The notes under the pieces were generated by a model. The model ran no database searches, was not told where the DNA came from, and saw only the letters and a list, made by a program, of their open reading frames with translations. From Gordonia sp. KTR9 (GTDB lineage Bacteria; Actinomycetota; Actinomycetes; Mycobacteriales; Mycobacteriaceae), in the NCBI RefSeq assembly GCF_000143885.2, contig NC_018581.1, forward strand, positions 3,162,001-3,226,000: a DNA stretch of 64,000 bases, in the 5' to 3' direction. A program made the position numbers and the translations under genes. Every line of letters begins with the position of its first letter. The stretch's first letter is position 1. Below are positions 26,108 to 36,633 of the stretch, piece by piece.

Positions 26108-26978
26108 TGCGGGATCTCGCCCAGCCCGAGTCGCCGCGCGGTTCCGGCGCGGCTGGCACCGGCGGCAGGTTCCGGACCGGGCCCACCGACCGGGCCGACC
26201 TGCGCTGATGGGTGAATTCCTGACGGATCGTCCGCAGCACCCGGAGTCCGTCGCGAACCGCGTTGAGGTTGCTCTCTCCGTGGATCCTGTTCGCCTCGAA
26301 GCTGTGCACCTCGGCGACCCGAAGACCGCTCACCGCGATACGGACGTTGATGAGTGTCTCGATCTCGAAACCGTCGCCCCACTGCGGATCGGGCTCAGCC
26401 GTGGACGGCAGTTGCATGACGCCCAGACACTGCCGCCAGAACGCGTTGTAGCCGTAGCACAGATCGGTGAACCGACACGAAAAGAGGGTGTTCACAATCA
26501 GATTGAGTCCCCAGTTCCCCACGCGGCGAACCTTGGTGATGTCCGCGCTGCCGCCGCCGGCCACGAACCGTGAGCCCTTCGCGTAGTCCGCACCGTCCAC
26601 GAGCGTCGAGACGTACCGCGAGATCTCCTGCGGGTCAGTACTTCCGTCGGCGTCGATCATCACGATGATCTCGCCGGACGAGGCCGCGAAACCGCAGGCC
26701 AGCGCATTGCCCTTGCCCTTGCGGGATTGGGTGACGTGTATGCCGTCGGGCCACAGGGCACGACCCACCGCCGCCGTGTCGTCGACCGAATGCCCGTCGA
26801 CGACGACGATCTCGTCGACGTCCGGTGGCATCCGCGCCGCGACATGCGGCAGGTTCCTCGCCTCGTTCATCGCAGGCACTATCACCGAGACCTTCGGGCG
26901 CGGGGTTCCCGGCGCCAGATGGTCCCAGATCCCGGGAACAGCAGAACTCCCCCCGGGAGCGAATTGATTCTCCCCCAT
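26097..26978 (-). CDS. GT2-family glycosyltransferase, DPM1/GtrB-like
   Basis: A 293-residue family-2 glycosyltransferase resembling polyprenol-phosphate sugar transferases. Motifs: VSVIVPAMNEARNLPHV, EIVVVDGHSVDDT, and the D-x-D site MIDADGSTDP at about 115, with a downstream KGSRFVAGGGS loop. It has no obvious C-terminal membrane helices. It would start lipid-linked sugar synthesis for the operon. I chose the ATG at 26978 (MGENQF), which leaves 25 residues before the domain; upstream open frame is in AT-richer non-coding DNA. It is the first gene of the nine-gene operon. Confidence 0.9.
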   Translation of the reverse strand: MGENQFAPGGSSAVPGIWDHLAPGTPRPKVSVIVPAMNEARNLPHVAARMPPDVDEIVVVDGHSVDDTAAVGRALWPDGIHVTQSRKGKGNALACGFAASSGEIIVMIDADGSTDPQEISRYVSTLVDGADYAKGSRFVAGGGSADITKVRRVGNWGLNLIVNTLFSCRFTDLCYGYNAFWRQCLGVMQLPSTAEPDPQWGDGFEIETLINVRIAVSGLRVAEVHSFEANRIHGESNLNAVRDGLRVLRTIRQEFTHQRRSARSVGPVRNLPPVPAAPEPRGDSGWARSRNVS

Positions 26979-27466
26979 GACAAAAACCTTTTCCGGTCGA
27001 CCAGAAGCGAAGCGCTCACACATGGTCGGTCCGACATGCCGGCAACCGCGGCGGCCTGTCGGACCAGTGAGTTGCGCATGAAGCCCCCGAACTCGGGGCT
27101 GGGCGACGCCGGAACCTTTCCCCCCGGAATGGTTTCCCCCCGTGCATCGCTGAATCCAATCTGGCACAGAACCCCTAAGCGCGCAATCGCGACAGTGTGA
27201 ACAACGCATTTCCGCCCAGTGAGTTAAATCACGGAACCGTTTAACGTTGCGCACCAATCCGTTTGAATGCGCGGTGCGAACCAGTCACCGACAAGGCATC
27301 GCGAATCGACCCCTTTCCGCCCGCCGATATGGATGGCCGCGAAATCATTTCTTCCATACCTTCAGGGAATGTTTCCCGGTCGGAGCTGATTTCCGAGAGC
27401 ACCGGCGACGCGGTTTCGCGATCGCCGTGAGAGCGACGTGAGAGGTGCTGCCGCCATCATCGGGTC
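26979..27466. promoter_or_regulatory. 488-base promoter region upstream of the glycan operon
   Basis: No credible gene lies here. The DNA is visibly richer in A and T than its surroundings, especially 27165-27390, as expected of a promoter region. It must hold the promoter of the minus-strand glycan operon and that of the plus-strand methyltransferase gene. I see no convincing -10/-35 pair or clean palindrome, only an imperfect repeat around GTTTAACG and GAGTTAAATC at 27222-27248. Confidence 0.5.
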
Positions 27467-28564
27467 ATGACCGAAACAACGACACCCGCCACCGACTCAT
27501 CAGCACCGGGCGCCGACGAGTTCGCCGAACGACTCTTCGGTTCGGCCCTTGCCACCGCCGAGACCTTGAGCGTCTATCTCGGGGACCGGCTCGGGTGGTA
27601 CCGATGCCTGTCCGAATCCGGCCCCCTCACCGCCGACGGGCTCGCCGAACGCACCCAGACCAACGCGCGCTACGCCCGCGAGTGGCTCGAGATGCAGTGC
27701 GCCTTCGGCATCCTCGACGCCGACCTGACGAACCGGCCACCCACCTTCGCGATCTCGCCGGGCGTCGCGGAGGTGCTCACCGACACCTCGAGCCTGTCGT
27801 ACCTCGGAGCACTCCCGCGCATGTTCGCGGCGGCGGCACGTCATCTGCCGGAGCTGCTCGACGCCTACCGGCACGGCGGAGGCGTCAGCTGGGAGACCCT
27901 GGGCGCCGACGCGCGCGAGTCCCAGGCCGACCTCAATCGGCCGTGGTTCGACGCCCGACTCGCTCCTGCGCTCGCCGGCGTCGAACACCTCCACGAGCGG
28001 CTGTCGCGCCCCGGTGCCCGTGTCGCCGACGTCGGGTTCGGAGCGGGCCACTCGACCATCGCTCTCGCCCGGGCCTACCCGGAGGCGACCTTCATCGGAC
28101 TCGACGTCGACGAGGCGTCGGTCCGGATGGCCCGTGCCAACGCCGCAACCGCGGGGGTCTCCGAGCGTGTGACCTTCCTTGTCGCCGATGGTGACGGGGC
28201 GGCGGCACACGGTCCGTTCGACGCCGCCTTCGCGTTCGAGTGCCTACACGACATGCCCCGGCCGGTCGAGGTGCTCGCCGCGGTCCGTCGCTCGCTGGCA
28301 CCCGGCGCCCCGCTGATCGTCATGGACGAGGCGGTGTCCGATGAATTCACCGGCCCCGCAGACGATCTGGACAAGATCATGTACGGGTTCTCGCTGTTCG
28401 TCTGTCTACCCGATTCGATGAGTTCGCCTCCGTCGGCAGCCACCGGCACCGTGTTCCGGTCGTCGACCCTGCGGCAGTACGCCGACGATGCGGGGTTCGC
28501 CGGCGTGGAAGTCCTCCCCATCGAGGACTTCAGCTTCTTCCGCTTCTACGAGCTGACCACCTGA
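27467..28564 (+). CDS. SAM-dependent methyltransferase
   Basis: A 365-residue class I methyltransferase. An N-terminal winged-helix-like region (about 20-110, with LTADGLAERTQTNARYAREW) resembles the dimerisation domain of small-molecule O-methyltransferases. The Rossmann core has motif I VADVGFGAGHSTIALA at about 185, GLDVDEASVRMA, and motif IV FECLHDMPRP. The substrate is unknown. It ends 35 bases inside the 3' end of the convergent regulator gene, an overlap of stops. It is divergent from the glycan operon, so a shared function is possible but not shown. Confidence 0.88.
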   Translation: MTETTTPATDSSAPGADEFAERLFGSALATAETLSVYLGDRLGWYRCLSESGPLTADGLAERTQTNARYAREWLEMQCAFGILDADLTNRPPTFAISPGVAEVLTDTSSLSYLGALPRMFAAAARHLPELLDAYRHGGGVSWETLGADARESQADLNRPWFDARLAPALAGVEHLHERLSRPGARVADVGFGAGHSTIALARAYPEATFIGLDVDEASVRMARANAATAGVSERVTFLVADGDGAAAHGPFDAAFAFECLHDMPRPVEVLAAVRRSLAPGAPLIVMDEAVSDEFTGPADDLDKIMYGFSLFVCLPDSMSSPPSAATGTVFRSSTLRQYADDAGFAGVEVLPIEDFSFFRFYELTT

Positions 28565-31556
28565 GCTGGTCGGCGCGCCCGGTGGCCAACGCGGTCAGTG
28601 ACACGTCGACGGCATCCGAGGGTGTCACCGCCGCACCGGTGGCCACGAAATCGTCCGCCGTCGTGTCACCCAGCGCGTCACGGATGCGGTTCTCGGCCGA
28701 GCGGAGTCGCTCGACATCACTCCCGAACGGATCGGACCCGGCCACCCGGCTCGCGCGCCGAATGGCGCCGAGCAGCAGCGCGGCCGGTTCACTCCGTCCG
28801 AGCTCCACCAAGACATCGACCACCGAACGCAGGGTCACCCACTGATTGGTCCAGTTCCCGGTCTGTCGCCAGTGCTCGAGTACGTCGACGTAGAGCAGAG
28901 CGGCGCGCTCGGTATCGCCGGACCGCGCCACGATCGACGCCCGAGACGCCATCGCCACCCCGAGCAGGTACCGATCGCCGTGACGGCGCGCCGATCCGAT
29001 GGCGCCGTCGAGAAGTTGCCGCGCCCGGACGGGATCCGTGTCGAGCAAGCACTCGCCCGAGACGTATCGGCACCATGCGGCGACCACGTCCTCCCCCGCG
29101 GTCGAGCAGGCGATCTCGAGGGCACGGGCCGCCGGGTAGGAGTCCTCGCCCTGGTAGGAGCGGATGAGCAGGGCGCTGATGTCGGACATGTGCGCCGCGC
29201 CCGGCATGGCGGCCACCAGCGCGAGTTCGCGAAACGTACGCGCGTCTCGTAGCGCGGCGTCGAGATCCCCCTGGAAGAGTCCGACGTCGACCAACATCAT
29301 GTGGAGATAGACGCGGACGGCCGGGCCGGGGTCGGCGGCGAGGCCCTGGTTGGTGCAATGCCGAGCGGCCGGCAGATCCCCGTCGAATCGCGCGCCGCCC
29401 GCCGACACGGCCCACACGCCGGCACCGAGCAACCGGGGTTCGTGACGGTCGACGAGGACCCGTGCCCACCCGGTGACTTCCGGGCTCATGGTCAGCTCGA
29501 GATAGGGAATCAACCCTTGCAGCATCGTGTCGGCGAGGTCGAGGTCATGAACGCCCGCGTGGTCGATCGCCTGCCGCACGTCGTCGAGCCGGTCGTGCAC
29601 CAGTCGCGCGGCCTCGAGGTGCCCGCGTCCGTAGACGTCGCATCCCAACGGCCCGAGCCAGTCCGCCACCCACGCGGTGTGCGCACATCGCGCGGCGTCG
29701 AGCGCGTCGCGGCCGGTCAGCGACTCCGTACCGTACGCGCGCAACGTCTCCAGCATGAGGTAGCCACCCGCGTCGGTGGACACCATGGACGCCTCGACCA
29801 GTTCGGCCACGGCGTCGGCCACGTCCTCGCGGGCCAGCACACCGATGGCCTCCGCCAGGAACTCCGCGTCGTCGAGGCCGAACCGCGAGGGGAAGACGCT
29901 GAGCACGTCGAACAGACCGCGTGCCGGTTCACTCAGCAGCGTGTAGGACCAATCGACGAGCGCATGGAGACTGCGGTGCCGAGGCTCGACTCCGTGTGGA
30001 GTCCGCAGGATCCGAAAACGCCAGTGCAACCGGGCGACCAATTCGGTCGGCGGGATCGCGCGCGCCTTGGTCGCAGCTAGCTCGACACCGAGCGGCAGCC
30101 CGTCGAGTCGCCGGCAGATCTCGGCGACCGCCGGCGCGCTGTTCGGGTTCAACTCGAACCGCGGGTCCCGGGCACGGGCGCGCATGCAGAACAGCCGCAC
30201 CGCATCAGATGACTCGATGTCATCGGCGGTCGCGTCCACGTCGGGCACCGGCAGCGGATCGAGAACGATGATCTGTTCGGTCGCGAGTCCGAGCGGTGCC
30301 CGAGAGGTCGTGATCACCGTGACGTTTGGGCATCGATCCTGCAGCGCGACAACGACTTCGGCCACGGCGTCCAGTACGTGCTCACAATTGTCGAGCACGA
30401 GCAGACCCTGCTGCCCGCTCAGGGCGTCGGTGAGTGCGTCCAGGGTCGGGAGGTCGCGCCGCATCGTCGACCCCGTCGCGGACGCCACGACATGCGCGAC
30501 CCCGTCGGGACTCCCGATCGCCGCCAGCTCGGCGAACCAGACGGGACGATCGCTCACCGACCGTGCGTGCCGACGGACGAGAGCCGTCTTGCCGACGCCT
30601 CCGGGTCCGACCACAGTGACCACCCCGCCAGCGCGGATGGTTGCCGCCAAGTCGGCCAATTGTGCCTCGCGTCCGATCAGGGACGCCGATCCGGACTGCG
30701 GTGCACCGTCACGCGCATCCGAGGCGGTGACCGTCCGGTCGTGGGCCGGTTTGTCCGGGTCCGGCGCCTCCGGGTCCGTCGCGACACCGCGCGTCCACGA
30801 TGACGACTCCCCGTCGAGAATGCGGGCATGCAGCTCGCGGACCGACACGGCGGGATCGGTGCCGATGTCCTCCGCGAGACGTCGACGGAGCCGCTGGTAC
30901 ACGTCGAGCGCGTCGGCCGCGCGGTCCATCCGCCACAACGAATCCATGACTCTCAGGTGGAGTCCCTCGCGATAGGGGTGCTCGTCGATGAACGGCAGCA
31001 ACCGCACATAGGCATCCTCCGGGCGGCCGAGGGCGATCAGGGCGTCGGCCGCCGTCTCGACTCCCAGCACGCGCCGCTCGATCAGTGCCCCGACCTCCGC
31101 CCGCGCCCACGAGGTATCGGCGAACTCCCCGAAAGGCCTTCCATGCCACAGAGTCTCGGCCCTGTCGAGCAGATCGATCGCGAGTCGGGGCTCGGTGTCG
31201 ACGACAGCGCAGGCGCGCGTCACGATGTCGTCGAACAACAGGGTGTCGACGTCGGCCCGATCCACCTGGAGGGTGTAGCCGGGTGAGGTCGTGACGACCC
31301 TCAGCCGGTCGTCGACCTGACGCTGTCGCAGGGTTGCCCGCAGCCGGAAGACGAGGTTGTGCAGTGCGGACTCGGGGGTGGCGGGAGCTGCATCCGTCCA
31401 GAGGATCTCGGTCAGCCAGTCCACGTCGGCGACCGCGTTGGCACGCAACGCCAGTGCGGCAAGCAGGCACCGGAGACGAGGGGTCCCGAACTGGGGTCGA
31501 GGCACGCCCGCGCCGTCCGATGTGTCCACCGGACCCAGCAGAGCGAGACAGACCAT
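28530..31556 (-). CDS. BTAD-domain, NB-ARC/AAA-type ATPase transcriptional regulator
   Basis: A 1008-residue regulator of the AfsR/SARP-like type. Residues about 1-90 contain an OmpR/PhoB-like winged helix (LRCLLAALALRANAV ... ESALHNLVFRLRATLR), about 90-245 a bacterial transcriptional activator domain (BTAD), and a nucleotide-binding domain follows with the P-loop VGPGGVGKT at about 315 and VLDNCEHVLD as Walker B. The C-terminal 450 residues are helical, TPR-like repeats. Such proteins switch genes on in response to a ligand or partner. The ATG at 31556 (MVCLALLGP) is 17 bases from a divergent methyltransferase gene, which is its likely target. Upstream open frame is antisense to that gene. 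Confidence 0.92.
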   Translation of the reverse strand: MVCLALLGPVDTSDGAGVPRPQFGTPRLRCLLAALALRANAVADVDWLTEILWTDAAPATPESALHNLVFRLRATLRQRQVDDRLRVVTTSPGYTLQVDRADVDTLLFDDIVTRACAVVDTEPRLAIDLLDRAETLWHGRPFGEFADTSWARAEVGALIERRVLGVETAADALIALGRPEDAYVRLLPFIDEHPYREGLHLRVMDSLWRMDRAADALDVYQRLRRRLAEDIGTDPAVSVRELHARILDGESSSWTRGVATDPEAPDPDKPAHDRTVTASDARDGAPQSGSASLIGREAQLADLAATIRAGGVVTVVGPGGVGKTALVRRHARSVSDRPVWFAELAAIGSPDGVAHVVASATGSTMRRDLPTLDALTDALSGQQGLLVLDNCEHVLDAVAEVVVALQDRCPNVTVITTSRAPLGLATEQIIVLDPLPVPDVDATADDIESSDAVRLFCMRARARDPRFELNPNSAPAVAEICRRLDGLPLGVELAATKARAIPPTELVARLHWRFRILRTPHGVEPRHRSLHALVDWSYTLLSEPARGLFDVLSVFPSRFGLDDAEFLAEAIGVLAREDVADAVAELVEASMVSTDAGGYLMLETLRAYGTESLTGRDALDAARCAHTAWVADWLGPLGCDVYGRGHLEAARLVHDRLDDVRQAIDHAGVHDLDLADTMLQGLIPYLELTMSPEVTGWARVLVDRHEPRLLGAGVWAVSAGGARFDGDLPAARHCTNQGLAADPGPAVRVYLHMMLVDVGLFQGDLDAALRDARTFRELALVAAMPGAAHMSDISALLIRSYQGEDSYPAARALEIACSTAGEDVVAAWCRYVSGECLLDTDPVRARQLLDGAIGSARRHGDRYLLGVAMASRASIVARSGDTERAALLYVDVLEHWRQTGNWTNQWVTLRSVVDVLVELGRSEPAALLLGAIRRASRVAGSDPFGSDVERLRSAENRIRDALGDTTADDFVATGAAVTPSDAVDVSLTALATGRADQLRWSARRSGRS

Positions 31557-31573
31557 GGCCTTATCATCGCAGG

Positions 31574-32437
31574 ATGTCCCCCAACCAGGCGGAATCCGAA
31601 CAAACGACGTCGACCGGCCCCGGATCGAGCCGACCCCCGAGGATTCTCGGCGACGTCGACTCCGCGACCAGCGACCGTGCCAGCCGGTCGTGGTGGGATC
31701 ACGACGCCGAGAACTACCACGACGAGCATGGTGATTTTCTCGGCGCGCATGCCGCGGGCGGCGACTTCGTCTGGTGCCCGGAAGGCCTCCGCGAATCCGA
31801 TGTCCGGCTGCTGGGCGACATCGACGGGCGCGACATCCTCGAGATCGGTTGCGGTTCGGCGCCCTGTGCCCGGTGGCTGGCCGCGCACGGCGCACGTGCG
31901 GTGGGAGTGGACCTCTCGCGGCGGATGCTGGGCATCGGGCTCGACGCGATGGCTGCCGAAGGTGTGCGGGTACCGCTCGTGCAGGCCACCGCCGAGACCC
32001 TGCCCTTCGCGGCCGAGTCGTTCGACGCCGCCTGCTCGGCGTTCGGCGCGGTGCCGTTCGTCGCCGACTCCGCCGGCGTGATGAGCGAGGTCGCCCGAGT
32101 CCTGAAGCCGGGCGGGCGTTGGGTTTTCGCCGTCAACCACCCGATGCGGTGGATGTTCCTCGACGACCCGGGCCCGGAGGGTCTGACCGTGCGGATCCCC
32201 TACTTCAACCGCACGCCGTACACCGAGACCGATGCCGACGGCACCTTGACCTATGTCGAGCACCACCGCACGATCGGTGACCGTGTCCGTGAACTCCGTG
32301 CCGCCGGCTTCGTCCTCGACGACATCATCGAACCCGAGTGGCCGGACGGTTTCGACCGAACATGGGGCCAGTGGAGTCCGTTGCGTGGCAGCTACTTTCC
32401 GGGAACCGCGATCTTCTGCAGTCACAAGGCCCGATAG
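31574..32437 (+). CDS. SAM-dependent methyltransferase
   Basis: A 287-residue class I methyltransferase. After a polar N-terminus comes SRSWWDHDAENYHDEHGDFL, typical of mycobacterial ubiE-like methyltransferases, then motif I ILEIGCGSAPCARWLA at about 88, the acidic motif II GVDLSRRML, and LPFAAESFDAACSAF. It is close to proteins annotated as class I methyltransferases throughout the Mycobacteriales; its substrate is not known to me. It starts at the ATG at 31574, divergent from the BTAD regulator, and the 17-base gap suggests shared control. Confidence 0.88.
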   Translation: MSPNQAESEQTTSTGPGSSRPPRILGDVDSATSDRASRSWWDHDAENYHDEHGDFLGAHAAGGDFVWCPEGLRESDVRLLGDIDGRDILEIGCGSAPCARWLAAHGARAVGVDLSRRMLGIGLDAMAAEGVRVPLVQATAETLPFAAESFDAACSAFGAVPFVADSAGVMSEVARVLKPGGRWVFAVNHPMRWMFLDDPGPEGLTVRIPYFNRTPYTETDADGTLTYVEHHRTIGDRVRELRAAGFVLDDIIEPEWPDGFDRTWGQWSPLRGSYFPGTAIFCSHKAR

Positions 32438-32476
32438 GGGTCCGCGCGCGCGGACGCCCAAGATCTGCGGAAAACC

Positions 32477-32529
32477 GCCCCGTGGACACGAGTCGCCGAC
32501 ACAGCGGCGACTGTCCGTTTTCCACGGGC
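32477..32529. terminator. Bidirectional hairpin between convergent genes
   Basis: A nested stem lies between the methyltransferase and the ABC transporter genes: outer arms GCCCCGTGGA (32477-32486) and TCCACGGGC (32521-32529), inner arms AGTCGCC (32491-32497) and GGCGACT (32505-32511). The downstream TTTT suits termination of the plus-strand gene, and the AAAA before it suits the minus-strand transporter operon. Confidence 0.72.
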
Positions 32530-32572
32530 GCTTTTCAGACCGCGCCCCACGGAGCAGCGGAGAGTATCGCCC

Positions 32573-33379
32573 TCACAGGAGCTTCGACAAGAACTCCCGT
32601 GTGCGCTGTTCCTTCGGGTCGGCGAGGAGTTCGCGCGGGTCGCCCTTCTCGACGACGACGCCGGCGTCCATGAACACCAGCTGGTCGGCAACCTCCCGGG
32701 CAAATCCCATCTCGTGGGTCACCACCACCATCGTCATGCCCGACGCGGCGAGTTCACGCATCACTTTGAGGACATCGCCGACGAGTTCGGGGTCGAGCGC
32801 CGACGTGGGCTCGTCGAACAACATGAGCTTGGGGTCCATCGCGAGCGCGCGGGCGATGGCGACCCGCTGCTGCTGGCCGCCAGACAACTGGGCCGGGTAC
32901 GCGTCGGCTCGGTCGGACAGCCCGACCCGATCCAACAGATAACGCGCCTTCTCCTCGGCCTCGGCGCGGGACTGCCGCTTCACCTGCATCGGCGCCTCGA
33001 TCACGTTCTCCAGCGCCGTGCGGTGCGCGAACAGGTTGAAGTGTTGGAACACCATGCCGATGTCGCGGCGCTGGGTCGCCGCGTCCTTGGCACTCATCTC
33101 GTAGAGCTTGCCGCTGCGTTCGCGGTAACCGATCAGATCACCGTCGACATAGAGCCGCCCGGCGTTGACGACCTCCAGGTGGTTCACACATCGCAGGAAC
33201 GTGGATTTCCCCGACCCCGACGGTCCGATGAGACACAGCACCTCACCGCGTGCGACCTCCAGCGAGATCCCCTTGAGAACCTGGACCGAACCGAAGCTCT
33301 TGCAGACACGGTCGGCCACCACCATCGGCGGCGGAGATCCGCCGACCATCGGTCCGGCTGTGTGCTCTCTCGGGCTCAT
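32573..33379 (-). CDS. Polar amino-acid ABC transporter ATP-binding protein (GlnQ-type)
   Basis: A 268-residue ABC ATPase. Walker A is GPSGSGKS, the signature is [15 protein letters not shown], Walker B is [14 protein letters not shown], and the H-loop is VTHEMG. The D-x-x-x-A-Q-R-R-x-I-G-M-V-F-Q-x-F-N-L-F-x-H region is typical of the GlnQ/HisP subfamily that drives uptake of polar amino acids. The start is the ATG at 33379, overlapping the permease stop as ATGA. The likely order of transcription is binding protein, permease, ATPase, all on the minus strand. Confidence 0.95.
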   Translation of the reverse strand: MSPREHTAGPMVGGSPPPMVVADRVCKSFGSVQVLKGISLEVARGEVLCLIGPSGSGKSTFLRCVNHLEVVNAGRLYVDGDLIGYRERSGKLYEMSAKDAATQRRDIGMVFQHFNLFAHRTALENVIEAPMQVKRQSRAEAEEKARYLLDRVGLSDRADAYPAQLSGGQQQRVAIARALAMDPKLMLFDEPTSALDPELVGDVLKVMRELAASGMTMVVVTHEMGFAREVADQLVFMDAGVVVEKGDPRELLADPKEQRTREFLSKLL

Positions 33380-34335
33380 GCCTTCTCTCCCCCTGCCGGA
33401 CCGGCGGCGCCGCCGGGGGCCGTGGCCGCGCCGTCGGCCATCGTCTTGAGCTGGCGCGCGGTGAGTGCGCGCGTCGCCCCCTTGGAGTAGTAGCGCTCCA
33501 CGTAGTACTGGCCCACCATCAGGACGCTGGTGATGACGAGGTACCACGTCGATGCCACCAGCAACAGAGGGATCGGCTCGAAGATCACGCCGGAGATGTC
33601 GCGCTGACGGCCATAGAGGTCGAGGGTCAGCGGCACCGCCGCCACCAGGCTGGTGGTCTTGAGCATGCTGATCAGTTCGTTGCCGGTGGGCGGGATGATG
33701 ACCCGCATGGCTTGCGGCAGGACCGTGCGTCGCATCGTCTGCGACCACGACATACCCAGCGCGACCGAAGCCTCCGTCTGTCCCTCACCGACCGAAGACA
33801 CACCGGCCCGGACGATCTCGGCCATATATGCGGCCTCGTTGAGGCCCAGACCGATCACCGCGAACAGGAACGCCGCATTGAGGGTCTGGATGTCGAAGGA
33901 GACGAACTGGTGCACGAACGGGATGCCGAGGTCGATCTGTTTGTAGATCGCCGGGAACAGGCCCCAGAACACGAGCTGCACGTACACGGGCGTGCCGCGG
34001 AAGATCCACAGGTACACCCACGACGTCCCGCGCAGCACCGGGTTCGGGCTCAGCCGCATGATCGCGAGGAGCACACCGAGCACGATGGCGATCGCCATCG
34101 ACAGCAGGGTCAGGGCCAGGGTGTAGCCGACACCCGACAAGATGCGCGAGTCGAAGAGATAGTCGCCGTACGTGCCCCAGCTGTAGGCCTCGTTGGTGGC
34201 CGCACCGTAGATGAACAGCGCAGCCAGCACGATGATGATCACGGCGGCGATCCACTGCCCGGGACGACGGAGCGGGACCGCCTTGATCGGTTCCGGTTCG
34301 GCCGATGCGGTGGGGCCGGCCTGTGGTGACGTCAC
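33376..34335 (-). CDS. Polar amino-acid ABC transporter permease (HisMQ/GlnP-type)
   Basis: A 319-residue membrane permease with an N-terminal helix at about 30-48 and a core of four to five helices, matching the 3-TM HEAT subfamily. The EAA loop that docks the ATPase is [20 protein letters not shown] at about 205-230, followed by [19 protein letters not shown]. It begins with GTG at 34335, one base after the stop of the binding-protein gene. A Gly/Ala-rich tail of about 20 residues is unusual but common in actinobacteria. Confidence 0.94.
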   Translation of the reverse strand: MTSPQAGPTASAEPEPIKAVPLRRPGQWIAAVIIIVLAALFIYGAATNEAYSWGTYGDYLFDSRILSGVGYTLALTLLSMAIAIVLGVLLAIMRLSPNPVLRGTSWVYLWIFRGTPVYVQLVFWGLFPAIYKQIDLGIPFVHQFVSFDIQTLNAAFLFAVIGLGLNEAAYMAEIVRAGVSSVGEGQTEASVALGMSWSQTMRRTVLPQAMRVIIPPTGNELISMLKTTSLVAAVPLTLDLYGRQRDISGVIFEPIPLLLVASTWYLVITSVLMVGQYYVERYYSKGATRALTARQLKTMADGAATAPGGAAGPAGGEKA

Positions 34336-34336
34336 C

Positions 34337-35236
34337 TCAGCTCACCGCCCCGTTGATGACGGAGACATCGATCATCCCCTCCTCGAGACCCCAATTGGCC
34401 GCGATCTGTTCGTACTGTCCGTTGTCGATGAGGTATTGCACTGCGCGCTGCATCGCGACCGCGAGCGGCGAGCCCTTCCGTATGGCCCAACCGTATGGGG
34501 CGGAATCGAAGATCCCACCGGCCGGTTTCAGCCGGCCGTTCGTGCGCTTGATGGCATAGGCGGTGACCGGCGAGTCGGCGGACATCGCGGCCACGCGTCC
34601 CAGGATCAGCGCGTTGACCGCCTCGTCCTGGCTGTCGAACCTGACCTTGTCGATCGCGGGCTTTCCGGCCGCGACGCAGGCCTCGCTCTTCGCGGGGATC
34701 TCGTCGGTGTCCTCGTACGTGGTGGTCTGGACCGCCACCCGGAGACCGCACGCGTTGTCGGGATCGATGACGTCGTCGTTGTCGGTCGCCTGCGCCCACT
34801 GCACGCCGGCGCTGTAGTAGGTCACGAAGTCGACCTGCTTCTCGCGTTCGAGGGTGTCGGTGAACGAGGACATGCCGACCTGGTAGGTGCCGGCCTGGAT
34901 CGACGGGATGATCGTGTCGAACTGGGACTCCTTGTATTCGGGTACGAGTCCGAGCACCTTGCCGACGGCGTTCATCAGGTCGACGTCGTAGCCCACGATC
35001 TTCCCGGACGCGTCCTTGTACTCGTTCGGCTGGTACGGGATGTTGACCCCGACGATCAGCCGTCCGGTGCGAGCGATCTCCGGTGGGACGAGGGCGGCGA
35101 TCGCCGGCACCTTCGCCACGTCGACGTCGATCGGGGCGACCTGGTTCGCGCGTTCACGGGCTTCGTTGTCCACACAACCCGTCACGACGACCAGGACGGC
35201 GAGCAGGACGCCGAGCCAGCGAGCAACCCGCGTCAC
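34337..35236 (-). CDS. Polar amino-acid ABC transporter substrate-binding lipoprotein
   Basis: A 299-residue lipoprotein of solute-binding family 3. Lipobox VTGC puts the lipidated Cys at 21. The binding domain has TGRLIVGVNIPYQPNEY, GYDVDLMNAVGKVLGL and the C-terminal WAIRKGSPLAVAMQRAVQYL. The start is the GTG at 35236, because the strong GGAGGGA at 35243-35249 lies 6 bases ahead; the ATG at 35251 overlaps that site and is rejected. The ligand is probably an amino acid; the sequence does not say which. Confidence 0.93.
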   Translation of the reverse strand: MTRVARWLGVLLAVLVVVTGCVDNEARERANQVAPIDVDVAKVPAIAALVPPEIARTGRLIVGVNIPYQPNEYKDASGKIVGYDVDLMNAVGKVLGLVPEYKESQFDTIIPSIQAGTYQVGMSSFTDTLEREKQVDFVTYYSAGVQWAQATDNDDVIDPDNACGLRVAVQTTTYEDTDEIPAKSEACVAAGKPAIDKVRFDSQDEAVNALILGRVAAMSADSPVTAYAIKRTNGRLKPAGGIFDSAPYGWAIRKGSPLAVAMQRAVQYLIDNGQYEQIAANWGLEEGMIDVSVINGAVS

Positions 35237-35348
35237 ACCACTTCCCTCCATCCGGCCGAGCGCACCAACTCACTGTAGTTCGCCTCCTGCACCCCGGCTC
35301 GCCACCCGCGATTCACGCGTGTTCCGGCCCTTCGAGGCTCGCTCCGCT

Positions 35349-35547
35349 CGCACCTCAGGGAGCAGAGGGTCACGCCTCCGCTCGCACCTCAGTATCTGCG
35401 GCCTGGCGGCCGTCGTGGACTACGAAAGCCCCCTCGCTCCCTGAGGAGCGAGCTTGCGAGCGTCACGAAGGGTTTCGCAGCCTCGGTCGCCAGACCCTTC
35501 GTGACGCGCCCTCCGCAAGCTCCGGGCGCACCTCACGCAGCAGAGGG

Positions 35548-35559
<12 letters not shown>
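35349..35559. repeat. REP-like repeats in intergenic DNA
   Basis: Two 33-base direct repeats, each with AGCAGAGGGTCACGCCTCCG as the core (35361-35380 and 35539-35558), frame GC-rich inverted elements such as CGAGGCTCGCTCCGCTCG. The second copy runs into the end of the dehydrogenase gene and includes its stop codon at 35548-35550. The 311-base stretch 35237-35547 otherwise holds no gene. Confidence 0.78.
35461..35506 (-). terminator. Hairpin downstream of the polA/dehydrogenase operon
   Basis: Perfect 13-base arms CGTCACGAAGGGT (35461-35473) and ACCCTTCGTGACG (35494-35506) with a 20-base loop follow the dehydrogenase stop. It may end the polA operon transcript; the long loop and lack of a T-run make a REP-element role equally possible. 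Confidence 0.5.

Positions 35560-36632
<1,073 letters not shown>

Positions 36633-36633
<1 letters not shown>

Noticed and set aside
27222..27248. Imperfect palindrome around GTTTAACG upstream of the glycan operon
   Set aside because: The arms do not match well enough to call an operator.
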